A DNA stretch of 14,305 nucleotides from Methylococcaceae bacterium NSP1-2. Its GTDB lineage: Bacteria > Pseudomonadota > Gammaproteobacteria > Methylococcales > Methylomonadaceae. The position numbers and the translations under genes were made by a program. Positions 7,485 to 14,305 of the stretch are shown here, piece by piece (position 1 is the stretch's first letter; each line of letters opens with the position of its first letter). Below the pieces are notes generated by a model. That model was not told the origin of the DNA and did no database searches. It was given only the letters and a program-made list of their open reading frames with translations. The stretch is from the NCBI GenBank assembly GCA_002256685.1, contig NQJH01000060.1:1-14305 (forward strand). The letters are read 5' to 3'.

Positions 7485-8554
7485 ATTTTCGCCTCTGCGA
7501 TACAGTAATTGGCAACCACTTCCGTTGCATCCAAGCGGGCGCGTTGCTTAACAGCACGGCTCATTTCATTCAATCGTTTCAGTGTGTCGGTCATTTTTTC
7601 AGCTAGATTTTCTGCATTCAAGTCTTTTTGCATCAGTAAGTTACCTGCGCCACCATCGGTTAAATATCTGGCATTCGCCGTTTGGTGATCATCAATTGCA
7701 TTCGGTAACGGAATAAAAATGGCAGGAATTCCTACGCTAGCGACTTCACTGACCGTCATCGCACCTGCGCGACAAATCAGCATATCCGCCCATTGATACG
7801 CCGCTACCATATCGTTAATAAAAGCCGGCGCGTCAGCAGCTATGCCTAAGGCTTGATAGCGGCTTGCTACTTGTGCCTGCATTGCTGTCCCTGTTTGGTG
7901 TTTTATTTGCACGGGAGGCAAATCAGCTTGAATACGCCAGTGGGCAATTGCTTCAGGCACAACTTCGTTGAGTATTTGCGCACCTTGACTACCGCCGATT
8001 ACCAAAATTTTAATACCTTGCTCCGTTGTTGGGGTTCGTTCCTCACCCCAACCTACAAATTGTTTTCTCAGTGGATTGCCGGTGCAGATCGCCCCCGTCG
8101 ATTTTTTAAAACTGTCAGGAAATGCCTCTAACACGCGATTAGCTAACCGCGCCAGTAAACGATTGGTTGTGCCAACGATGCGATTTTGTTCGTGTATCAC
8201 CAACGGAATACCTAACAGTTTTGCCATCAAACCACCCGGTCCTGCAACAAAACCGCCCATGCCTAATACCACATCGGGCTTGCGTTGCCGCAAGATTTTT
8301 ACCGCTTGCGCACAGGCTTTAAATAACCCAAACACCGCCGTGATTTTTGATAACACGCCTTTTCCGCGTATGCCAGCTACCGAAATAATATCAATAGCAA
8401 TACCGTTTTCAGGAATTACCCGACTTTCCAAGCCTTTCTCTGTGCCTAACCAGCTTACCTGCCAGCCCTTTTCTATTAATGATTGAGCAACGGCTAACGC
8501 AGGGAATACATGACCGCCTGTGCCACCTGCCATAATAACAATACGCTTAGCCAT
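7481..8554 (-). CDS. murG: MurG, lipid II synthase (UDP-GlcNAc:lipid I N-acetylglucosaminyltransferase)
   Basis: MurG is a peripheral GT-B glycosyltransferase on the cytoplasmic face of the inner membrane; it adds GlcNAc to lipid I to make lipid II. It has 357 residues, the usual size. N-terminal domain: GGTGGHVFPALA (10-21) with the conserved His15, GMGGFVAGPGG (98-108), and HEQNRIVGTTNR (121-132). C-terminal UDP-GlcNAc domain: GGSQGA (187-192), CRAGAMTVSE (261-270), PLPNAIDDHQTANA (282-295). A good AAGGA lies 6 nt before the ATG. Only one base separates it from the ftsW stop, and it overlaps murC by 4 nt, so all three are probably translated in a coupled way. Confidence 0.98.
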   Translation of the reverse strand: MAKRIVIMAGGTGGHVFPALAVAQSLIEKGWQVSWLGTEKGLESRVIPENGIAIDIISVAGIRGKGVLSKITAVFGLFKACAQAVKILRQRKPDVVLGMGGFVAGPGGLMAKLLGIPLVIHEQNRIVGTTNRLLARLANRVLEAFPDSFKKSTGAICTGNPLRKQFVGWGEERTPTTEQGIKILVIGGSQGAQILNEVVPEAIAHWRIQADLPPVQIKHQTGTAMQAQVASRYQALGIAADAPAFINDMVAAYQWADMLICRAGAMTVSEVASVGIPAIFIPLPNAIDDHQTANARYLTDGGAGNLLMQKDLNAENLAEKMTDTLKRLNEMSRAVKQRARLDATEVVANYCIAEAKI

Positions 8555-8555
8555 A

Positions 8556-9728
8556 TTAAATCCTTACGCCTTTGCCTTTATTTAACGAAGTCGCATTGAG
8601 TTCGGCAATCTCGCTATGGACGCGAAATAGCAGTGCTACTGCGCAGCACATAATCATCATACTACCACCGCCATAACTCATTAATGGTAACGTCAGTCCT
8701 TTAGTCGGTAACAAGCCCATGTTTACTCCCATATTGACGAATGACTGAAAGCCAAACCAAATACCTAGCCCATAAGCGACAAACGCACAAAATCGCTGTC
8801 CTGCTTGCTCTGCTGCCACACCGATTACAAACGTACGCCAGACCAATAGCGCGAATAAACCAATCACGGTGACTACGCCCAATAAGCCTAATTCTTCCGC
8901 TATCACCGAAAAAATAAAATCAGTATGCGCTTCAGGCAAATAAAATAATTTTTGTACACCACTTCCTAAACCGACACCCAACCATTCGCCGCGTCCGAAG
9001 GAAATCAATGCTTGCGTCAGTTGAAAACCCGTATTCAATGGATCAGCCCACGGATCCATAAAACTGGTTACTCGTCTTAATCGATACGGTGAAAGATACA
9101 CCAACAACATCATTAACACCGCAACTAAGCCTAACAAAATCACAAATTGCGATAATCTGGCACCCGCCAAAAACATAATGCCCATCGCTATCATTAAAAT
9201 AACCACGGCTGAACCAAAATCAGGTTCTAGTAATAATAAAACACACGCCAACGAGAACAATATCAAGGGATTGAGCAAACCAAAAGCCGATTCCTGTACG
9301 GTTTGCTGGTGTCGTGTCACATAGCCTGCCATATAAATGACTGAAAAAAACTTAATGACTTCAGAGACTTGTATTCTTAAGCCTGCTATCGATAGCCAAC
9401 GCCTACTGCCATTTACTTCTATACCTAAGCCGGGTATTAGCACGACAATCAGCAGTAATAATCCGATGATAAACAGCCACGCCCCCCATTTTTCCCAAAC
9501 CCGCAGGGGCGTTGCTGCGACAAAAATACCTAGCACTAAGCCAAGTCCTATATGTATTAATTGTCTAGTTGGGAAGTAAAAGGCATCGTCTGTTAGTTTT
9601 ACCCCTAAATGCAGTGAGGCAGAAGCCACCATCACAAAACCAATCAGTAGCAAACTCAAACAGGCAATCACCAATAATCCGTCAAAATGAAAGCGTCCGT
9701 CCAGTGACGTTTTAACTCGTTTTCTCAC
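8556..9728 (-). CDS. ftsW: FtsW, septal peptidoglycan glycosyltransferase (SEDS family)
   Basis: FtsW is the polytopic inner-membrane SEDS protein that, with FtsI, polymerises lipid II into septal glycan strands. The 390 residues carry about ten hydrophobic segments. Family signatures: NGSRRWLSIAG (106-116), EPDFGSA (168-174), PEAHTDFIFSVIAEELG (265-281), in which D270 corresponds to the catalytic aspartate of SEDS enzymes, and the LPLMSYGGGS motif (347-356). The start is a GTG at 9728 that overlaps the murD stop as GTGA, 4 nt shared; the basic N-terminus MRKRVKTSLDGRFHFD precedes the first membrane segment, which supports this start. Only a weak AGTGG is visible upstream. It lies between murD and murG, the standard dcw position, which distinguishes it from rodA. 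Confidence 0.96.
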   Translation of the reverse strand: MRKRVKTSLDGRFHFDGLLVIACLSLLLIGFVMVASASLHLGVKLTDDAFYFPTRQLIHIGLGLVLGIFVAATPLRVWEKWGAWLFIIGLLLLIVVLIPGLGIEVNGSRRWLSIAGLRIQVSEVIKFFSVIYMAGYVTRHQQTVQESAFGLLNPLILFSLACVLLLLEPDFGSAVVILMIAMGIMFLAGARLSQFVILLGLVAVLMMLLVYLSPYRLRRVTSFMDPWADPLNTGFQLTQALISFGRGEWLGVGLGSGVQKLFYLPEAHTDFIFSVIAEELGLLGVVTVIGLFALLVWRTFVIGVAAEQAGQRFCAFVAYGLGIWFGFQSFVNMGVNMGLLPTKGLTLPLMSYGGGSMMIMCCAVALLFRVHSEIAELNATSLNKGKGVRI

Positions 9729-11095
9729 GCCACTAACGCCAACACAGCTTCGGCGAACTGGTTGCCTCGGTCTTGATAATTTTTATATTGATCGAGACTT
9801 GCACACGCAGGTGACAATAAGACGCTATCACCACGACTGGCAAGACTTGCCGCTATTTGTACCGCTTGTACCATATTTTCAGCACGGTGAATTGGCACAC
9901 AACCTGCTAATGCCTGTTCTATCAAATCGGCATCTTTGCCCATTAACACCACACTTTTGGCTTTTTCTTTAACAACGGGGGTTAATTCAGCCATATCCGC
10001 ACCTTTGGCATCACCGCCGGCGATTAAAATTATTTTACGTTCATAACCTTCTAACGCGGCAACACAGGCACCAATATTGGTGGCTTTTGAGTCATTCACC
10101 CAAGTGATACCATGCAGTTGCGCGACGCGCTGCATTCGGTGATCTAACCCTTTAAAGGTTTTTAACGCCGAACACATCGCGATTGCATCCAAACCGACTG
10201 CAACTCCCAACGCTAGGGCGGCTAATGCGTTAGCGGCATTATGTCTGCCTTCCAGCGGTAATTCGTGTAATGGCATGAGTGGCGATTGCTGATACATCAG
10301 GTATTCGATTTCGCCTTGGTAAGCCAAATAAAAATCTACCTCATGCTTAATAGAAAAGCTCAATGTTTTGCGCCCTGCATCCTGCATCGCATTCACTAAG
10401 GCATCATCGGCATTAATAACCATGACCCCATCACCTTGATAAACGCGTTGTTTTTCTTGCGCGTATTCAGCAATATCGGCATGTCTATCTAAATGATCTG
10501 CACTGACATTAAGCACAGTTGCCGCAGCAGCATTTAACACCGAGGTGCGTTCCAATTGAAAACTAGACAGCTCTAAGACATACAGTTCGGCATTTTGCTC
10601 TAATAAATCTAACGCTGGCGTACCCAAATTACCGCCTATTGCAACGTGTTTGCCAGCGGCTTTTGCCATGTCACCTAACATGGTAGTGACGGTGCTTTTG
10701 CCATTAGAACCAGTAATGGCAATAATCGGCATTGTCACCGCACAGGCAAATAAATCAATATCACTGACTATTTTCGCGCCGTTAGCCAATGCTTTAATAA
10801 TAGATTTTTCATGCAGTGATACACCCGGACTGACAATTAAATGTGTCGCCACTGCAAACGCAGCCCCATCAAATCCCCCTGTAAACACAGGTACATCGGG
10901 GTTATGCAGACAAAATTCATCAATTAATGGTGGTTTATTACGACTATCAATTATCGCAAAACTAAAATCTAATTTTTGTAAAAAATGCGCGACTGAAATA
11001 CCTGTAATGCCCAATCCTACCACCAAAACTTTGGAATTTTGTGGTTCTAAGGAAAAATGTTTTTTTAATGAATTGATAATTGCCAGCTTATCCAT
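9725..11095 (-). CDS. murD: UDP-N-acetylmuramoyl-L-alanine--D-glutamate ligase
   Basis: MurD adds D-Glu to UDP-MurNAc-L-Ala in the cytosol. The 456 residues are full length. N-terminal UDP-binding Rossmann domain: VLVVGLGITGISVAHFL (23-39). Central domain: P-loop GSNGKST (129-135), ELSSFQLE (175-182), SADHLDRH (198-205), and K215 in YAQEKQRVY, at the place of the carbamylated lysine. C-terminal domain: HRMQ (319-322), NDSKATN (334-340), and LSPACASLDQYKNY near the end, with the MurD-typical Ser and Phe/Tyr residues for D-Glu binding. It follows mraY after a 55-nt gap, the longest inside the cluster; I see no clear promoter there, only GAGA shortly before the ATG. Its TGA overlaps the GTG of ftsW. 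Confidence 0.97.
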   Translation of the reverse strand: MDKLAIINSLKKHFSLEPQNSKVLVVGLGITGISVAHFLQKLDFSFAIIDSRNKPPLIDEFCLHNPDVPVFTGGFDGAAFAVATHLIVSPGVSLHEKSIIKALANGAKIVSDIDLFACAVTMPIIAITGSNGKSTVTTMLGDMAKAAGKHVAIGGNLGTPALDLLEQNAELYVLELSSFQLERTSVLNAAAATVLNVSADHLDRHADIAEYAQEKQRVYQGDGVMVINADDALVNAMQDAGRKTLSFSIKHEVDFYLAYQGEIEYLMYQQSPLMPLHELPLEGRHNAANALAALALGVAVGLDAIAMCSALKTFKGLDHRMQRVAQLHGITWVNDSKATNIGACVAALEGYERKIILIAGGDAKGADMAELTPVVKEKAKSVVLMGKDADLIEQALAGCVPIHRAENMVQAVQIAASLASRGDSVLLSPACASLDQYKNYQDRGNQFAEAVLALVA

Positions 11096-11150
11096 GTGTT
11101 ATCTCATTACTAAAAGTGTACCAAACAGGAAAATACATTCTCACCCTCAT

Positions 11151-12233
11151 TTATCTTAACTTTAGTGTCGCCAAACCGATCAGCACTAAAATAACGGTAA
11201 TAATCCAAAAACGCACAATAACGCGCGGTTCAGGCCAGCCTTTTAATTCAAAATGATGATGAATCGGTGCCATACGAAACACGCGCTTACCCGTCAATTT
11301 AAAAGACGCAACTTGTATTATGACGGATAGCGTTTCCATGACAAACACCCCGCCCATAATCATCAACACGATTTCCTGTCTGACTAGCACTGCCAGCACA
11401 CCCAATGCCGCGCCTAACGCTAACGCACCAACATCACCCATAAAAACCATTGCGGGATACGCGTTAAACCATAAAAATCCGAGTCCCGCCCCTACTAAGG
11501 CGGCACAAAATACGATGAGTTCTCCCGCATTAGGCAAATAGGGAATGGCTAGATATTCTGAAAAAGTCACATGTCCCGATAAATAAGCAAAAATGCCTAA
11601 GCCCGCTGCCACCATCGTAGTCGGCATGATGGCAAGTCCATCTAGCCCATCAGTTAAATTAACAGCATTACTCGTGCCAACAATCACAAAATAGGTTAAA
11701 ACGATATATGTCCACCCCATGTCCACCATGAAATCTTTGAAAAAGGGAACGATAAATTGTGTTTCTGCGGGTAATACAGCGGTTTTGTACAAGAAAATCG
11801 CGGCGGTTAGACCAATAACCGACTGCCAAAAATACTTGGCTTTCGCCGATAAACCATCACTGTTACGCTTAACCACTTTGCGGTAGTCATCAATAAACCC
11901 CACCACACCGTAACCCATCGTCACCAACAAAATAACCCAAATATAGCGATTACCCAAGTCTGCCCACAACAAGGTACTAATAGCAATCGCCACTAAGATT
12001 AATGTGCCACCCATCGTCGGTGTACCCGATTTTTCATAATGTGATTGTGGGCCTAATTCACGGATACTTTGCCCGATTTTATTGCTGCTTAACTTCCTAA
12101 TCATCACAGGACCAATAATAAACGCAATGGTCAATGAGGTTAATGCACCGAGAATGGCTCGAAAAGTCAGGTAATGAAATACTCTGAAACTAGCATCAAA
12201 GCTCATTAAATAATCTGCAAAATAAAGTAACAT
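11151..12233 (-). CDS. mraY: MraY, phospho-MurNAc-pentapeptide translocase (lipid I synthase)
   Basis: MraY moves phospho-MurNAc-pentapeptide from UDP to undecaprenyl phosphate in the inner membrane, making lipid I. The 360 residues are exactly the E. coli length and align closely with it by memory. Features: about ten transmembrane segments; GTPTMGG (70-76); the magnesium-site DDYRK with D115 and D116; NAVNLTDGLDGLA (189-201); MGDVGALALG (265-274) with D267; and the PIHHHFE loop (324-329 region) with the catalytic-site histidines. The ATG is 3 nt after the murF stop, with AGGA 8 nt upstream. The Ala after MGDVG, in place of Ser in E. coli, is common in other gammaproteobacteria and not a defect. 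Confidence 0.98.
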   Translation of the reverse strand: MLLYFADYLMSFDASFRVFHYLTFRAILGALTSLTIAFIIGPVMIRKLSSNKIGQSIRELGPQSHYEKSGTPTMGGTLILVAIAISTLLWADLGNRYIWVILLVTMGYGVVGFIDDYRKVVKRNSDGLSAKAKYFWQSVIGLTAAIFLYKTAVLPAETQFIVPFFKDFMVDMGWTYIVLTYFVIVGTSNAVNLTDGLDGLAIMPTTMVAAGLGIFAYLSGHVTFSEYLAIPYLPNAGELIVFCAALVGAGLGFLWFNAYPAMVFMGDVGALALGAALGVLAVLVRQEIVLMIMGGVFVMETLSVIIQVASFKLTGKRVFRMAPIHHHFELKGWPEPRVIVRFWIITVILVLIGLATLKLR

Positions 12234-12236
12234 CGT

Positions 12237-13538
12237 TTAAATCCTAAAGTTATCAATTAAAGCGGCAGCCACATTTTCCATACGTTGCGCTCGTGAACCT
12301 TTAATTAAAAGAGTTTCATCACCTTTAATCTCCTGTTTTAATACGTCAATCAATTCAGCTTGTGAGTCAAAAAAACTCGCGCCCTCGCCAAAAACTTGTA
12401 CAGTATGACGCGCATCAGCACCCACTGCTAACAAGCGTACTACACCACTGGCTTTAATAAACTCGCCCATTTCTGCGTGTATGTTCAAACTGTCGTCTCC
12501 TAATTCACCAAAAGCACCTAAAATCAACCAAGGTTTACCTGTACAGGTTTTTAACACCGCTAATCCTGCTTTAAGTGAAGCGGCATTAGCATTATAACTA
12601 TCATCAATCACAATATTACCTAAGCGACTGACTAAAGGCTGTAAACGACCTGTGACAGGTTTTACGCTTTCCAAGCCTTGTTTAATTTGTTCAAGCTCAA
12701 TGCCTAAGGCGATACACGCTGCCGCTGCCGCTAAGGCGTTAACGACATTGTGTTGACCAGCGAGCTTTAACTTAATAACGACCCTTTGCTGAGCAAATGA
12801 CAGCTCAAAGCAAGTCATAAATTCATTATGCACAATGGTACTGTGAATAGCGTGGGCAGTGACATCCGCATCGGGATTTAAACCAAAGGAAATAATTTTT
12901 TTATTGCCTGCGACACCGCGCCAATAGTCAAAATAATCATCATCACGATTAAGAATGGCAACGCCATCGGCTTTCAGGGTTTCAATAATTTCGCCTTTCG
13001 CTTTCGCAACGCCATCGAGACTGGCAAAGCCTGCGATATGCGCCGCGCCTGCATTGGTAATAACGGCAACATCGGCAGCGGCATAAGTGCTGCTGTATTC
13101 GATTTCTTTCGGATGGTTTGCACCCATTTCAATGACAGCGTAACGGTGTTGTTCATCAAGGCGCAATAAGGTTAATGGCACCCCGATGTCATTATTCAAA
13201 TTACCTTGGGTAAATAACACTTGATGATTGACCGCTAAGATTGCCGCTATCATTTCTTTAACGGTGGTTTTGCCATTACTACCTGTCACACCAACCACTG
13301 ACACAGCTAGTTTTTTTCGCCATGCACCCGCCAGTTGGGCTAAGGCTTACTCGCCAGCTCCCGCTTGCTCAGCTTGGTCAACAAATTCATTGCCATCAAA
13401 GTTTTTACCTTTAATAGCGATATATAATTGATTGGGTTGAATAGCTCGCGTATCAATACTCACTGAAGAAAAACTGACATCTTCACCAACCAATGTGCCG
13501 TGTACAATTTTTGCGCAGTCACTCAGCTTCATTTCCAT
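12237..13538 (-). pseudogene. murF: murF, UDP-MurNAc-tripeptide--D-Ala-D-Ala ligase, interrupted by an in-frame stop at a small deletion
   Basis: MurF adds D-Ala-D-Ala to UDP-MurNAc-tripeptide. The N-terminal part (13538 to 13347, 63 residues, MEMKLSDCAKIVHG...) includes SIDTRAIQPNQLYIAIKG and FVDQAEQAGAGE, then TAA (13347-13349). The next codons in the same frame read ALAQLAGAWRKKL and run without a stop into the ATPase core: VGVTGSNGKTT, NLNNDIGVPLTLL, EMGANHPKEI, AGFASLDGVAKAKGEI, GQHNVVNALAAAAA, GRLQPL, DDSYNANAASLKAGL, KGSRAQRMENV. Against E. coli MurF (452 residues), about 20 residues between the GAG turn and ALAQLAG are missing, the LLVS...LPQ...DTR stretch, so the stop codon appears to have formed at a deletion of about 60 nt, a multiple of three. 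A GTG at 13304 could restart translation but would lack the substrate-binding N-domain. The start is 1 nt after the murE stop; a second ATG two codons in is also possible. Confidence 0.88.
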
Positions 13539-13539
13539 G

Positions 13540-14305
13540 TTATTTGTTTCTCATTTCTAAGGCTGCCAGCACACAAGCACGATCACTAAACGGAATGGTC
13601 GTGCCATTAATTTCTTGATAATCTTCATGCCCTTTACCTGCGATAACAATACAATCACCCGCCGCTGCTCTGCTAATCGCGCTATGTATGGCTTGTTCTC
13701 TGTTTTGTAAAACTTCAATTTTATGCGTGTTTTTACAGCCTGACAAAATAGCATTCACAATGTCTGTGCTGTTTTCAAACCGTGGATTATCATCGGTGAC
13801 AATCATATAATCTGCCCACCGTTCTGCACACGCCCCCATCAGCGCACGTTTTCCTGTATCCCGATTGCCACCACAACCAAACACCACCCATAAAGCTTGT
13901 TGGCAATGTTTTCTAGCACTGCTTAATACTTTATCCAGTGCGTCAGGGGTATGGGCATAATCAACAAAAACCAAGGGCTGCGTATCACCACCAAATCGCT
14001 CCATGCGCCCTGCGACAGGTTTTAGTTGTGCCAATTTTTTGGTAGCATCGGTTAATGAAATCCCCAACGCTAACAATACCGCTAACACGCACAACACATT
14101 CTCGACATTAAAATCACCGTACAGCGGAATAGTGACGCGCTGAACGTCATCACGCCAACACACATCGAATGTAATTCCAGTCGTACTATTGACGATATTT
14201 TCTGCCATGAGATGTTCATTGGATTTGTTATTGCAGGTCGATAAACAACTAATGCCCCATGTCATCACGGTCGCAGGAATCGCCGCCATAATCTGTTCGC
14301 TATAA
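13540..14305 (-). CDS. murE: UDP-MurNAc-L-Ala-D-Glu--meso-diaminopimelate ligase, 5' end outside the window
   Basis: MurE adds the third peptide residue to UDP-MurNAc-dipeptide. The visible 254 codons are the C-terminal half. The frame stays open to the right edge (YSEQI before the Met at 14289), so that Met is internal and the P-loop domain lies outside. Motifs: GDFNVENVLCVLA, equivalent to the GxFNVxNxL segment; LKPVAGRMERF; VDYAHTPDALDKVL; VFGCGGNRDTGKRALMG; DDNPR near visible residue 171-175, the meso-diaminopimelate specificity motif; and AGKGHEDYQ near the end. The organism should therefore have a Dap-type, Gram-negative peptidoglycan. Its TAA ends 1 nt before the murF ATG. Nothing in the visible part looks damaged. 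Confidence 0.96.
   Translation of the reverse strand, partial: YSEQIMAAIPATVMTWGISCLSTCNNKSNEHLMAENIVNSTTGITFDVCWRDDVQRVTIPLYGDFNVENVLCVLAVLLALGISLTDATKKLAQLKPVAGRMERFGGDTQPLVFVDYAHTPDALDKVLSSARKHCQQALWVVFGCGGNRDTGKRALMGACAERWADYMIVTDDNPRFENSTDIVNAILSGCKNTHKIEVLQNREQAIHSAISRAAAGDCIVIAGKGHEDYQEINGTTIPFSDRACVLAALEMRNK

Noticed and set aside
11096..11150. Internal promoter or small gene in the mraY-murD gap
   Set aside because: No pair of -35 and -10 like hexamers with sensible spacing, no hairpin and no start codon with an open frame of note in these 55 nt.
10650..11159. 169-codon open frame on the plus strand opposite murD
   Set aside because: It lies antisense to the conserved N-terminal domain of murD and shows no recognisable domain; it is a shadow frame.
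11429..11440. MraY Asp-box variant MGDVGALALG as a possible defect
   Set aside because: The Ala for Ser change after MGDVG is common in gammaproteobacterial MraY, and the catalytic Asp267 is kept.
12237..13304. A naturally short MurF starting at GTG 13304
   Set aside because: Conserved MurF sequence continues upstream of this GTG in the same frame, and the 63-residue N-domain fragment is still present; the short form would lack substrate binding.
13540..14289. MurE starting at the Met at 14289
   Set aside because: The frame continues open to the window edge with YSEQI, and the P-loop half of MurE must lie further upstream, so this Met is internal.

Overview
This window is a chromosomal segment of a gammaproteobacterium, mostly the division and cell wall (dcw) cluster. 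The support is the E. coli-like gene order murE-murF-mraY-murD-ftsW-murG-murC-murB-ddl-ftsQ-ftsA-ftsZ, a YciK-type dehydrogenase, an FtsZ tail ending in LDIPAFLRRQAD, and a MurE with the DNPR motif of meso-diaminopimelate-adding enzymes. Base composition is moderate, somewhat AT-rich by eye. I cannot name the genus; Methylococcales- or Thiotrichales-like lineages fit loosely, but that is a guess.

Layout. Positions 1-1085 (+ strand) hold the 3' part of a YciK-like short-chain dehydrogenase followed by sufT, an iron-sulfur assembly factor. A short convergent intergenic region (1086-1172) carries a small GC-rich inverted repeat and a strong bidirectional terminator. From 1173 to the right edge everything is on the minus strand: reading in the direction of transcription, murE (5' end outside the window), murF, mraY, murD, ftsW, murG, murC, murB, ddl, ftsQ, ftsA, ftsZ. 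Genes abut or overlap by a few bases. The largest internal gaps are 55 nt (mraY-murD) and 35 nt (ftsA-ftsZ), so the whole set looks like one operon ending at the terminator. No stretch over 300 bases lacks a gene. I see no tRNA, rRNA, CRISPR array, insertion sequence or prophage gene.

How the genes work together. MurC, MurD, MurE and MurF add L-Ala, D-Glu, meso-Dap and D-Ala-D-Ala to UDP-MurNAc, which MurB makes; Ddl supplies D-Ala-D-Ala. MraY and MurG turn the nucleotide precursor into lipid I and lipid II. FtsW polymerises lipid II at the septum, and FtsQ, FtsA and FtsZ build the divisome there.

The main anomaly is that two of these normally essential genes are broken by what look like small internal deletions. 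murB lacks about 40 codons, including the active-site serine motif, and is frameshifted. murF lacks roughly 20 codons and has an in-frame TAA at the junction. Either this is an assembly or consensus problem, or the organism has other copies or is degenerate. I found no previously undescribed system; apart from these lesions the window is a well-conserved housekeeping locus.
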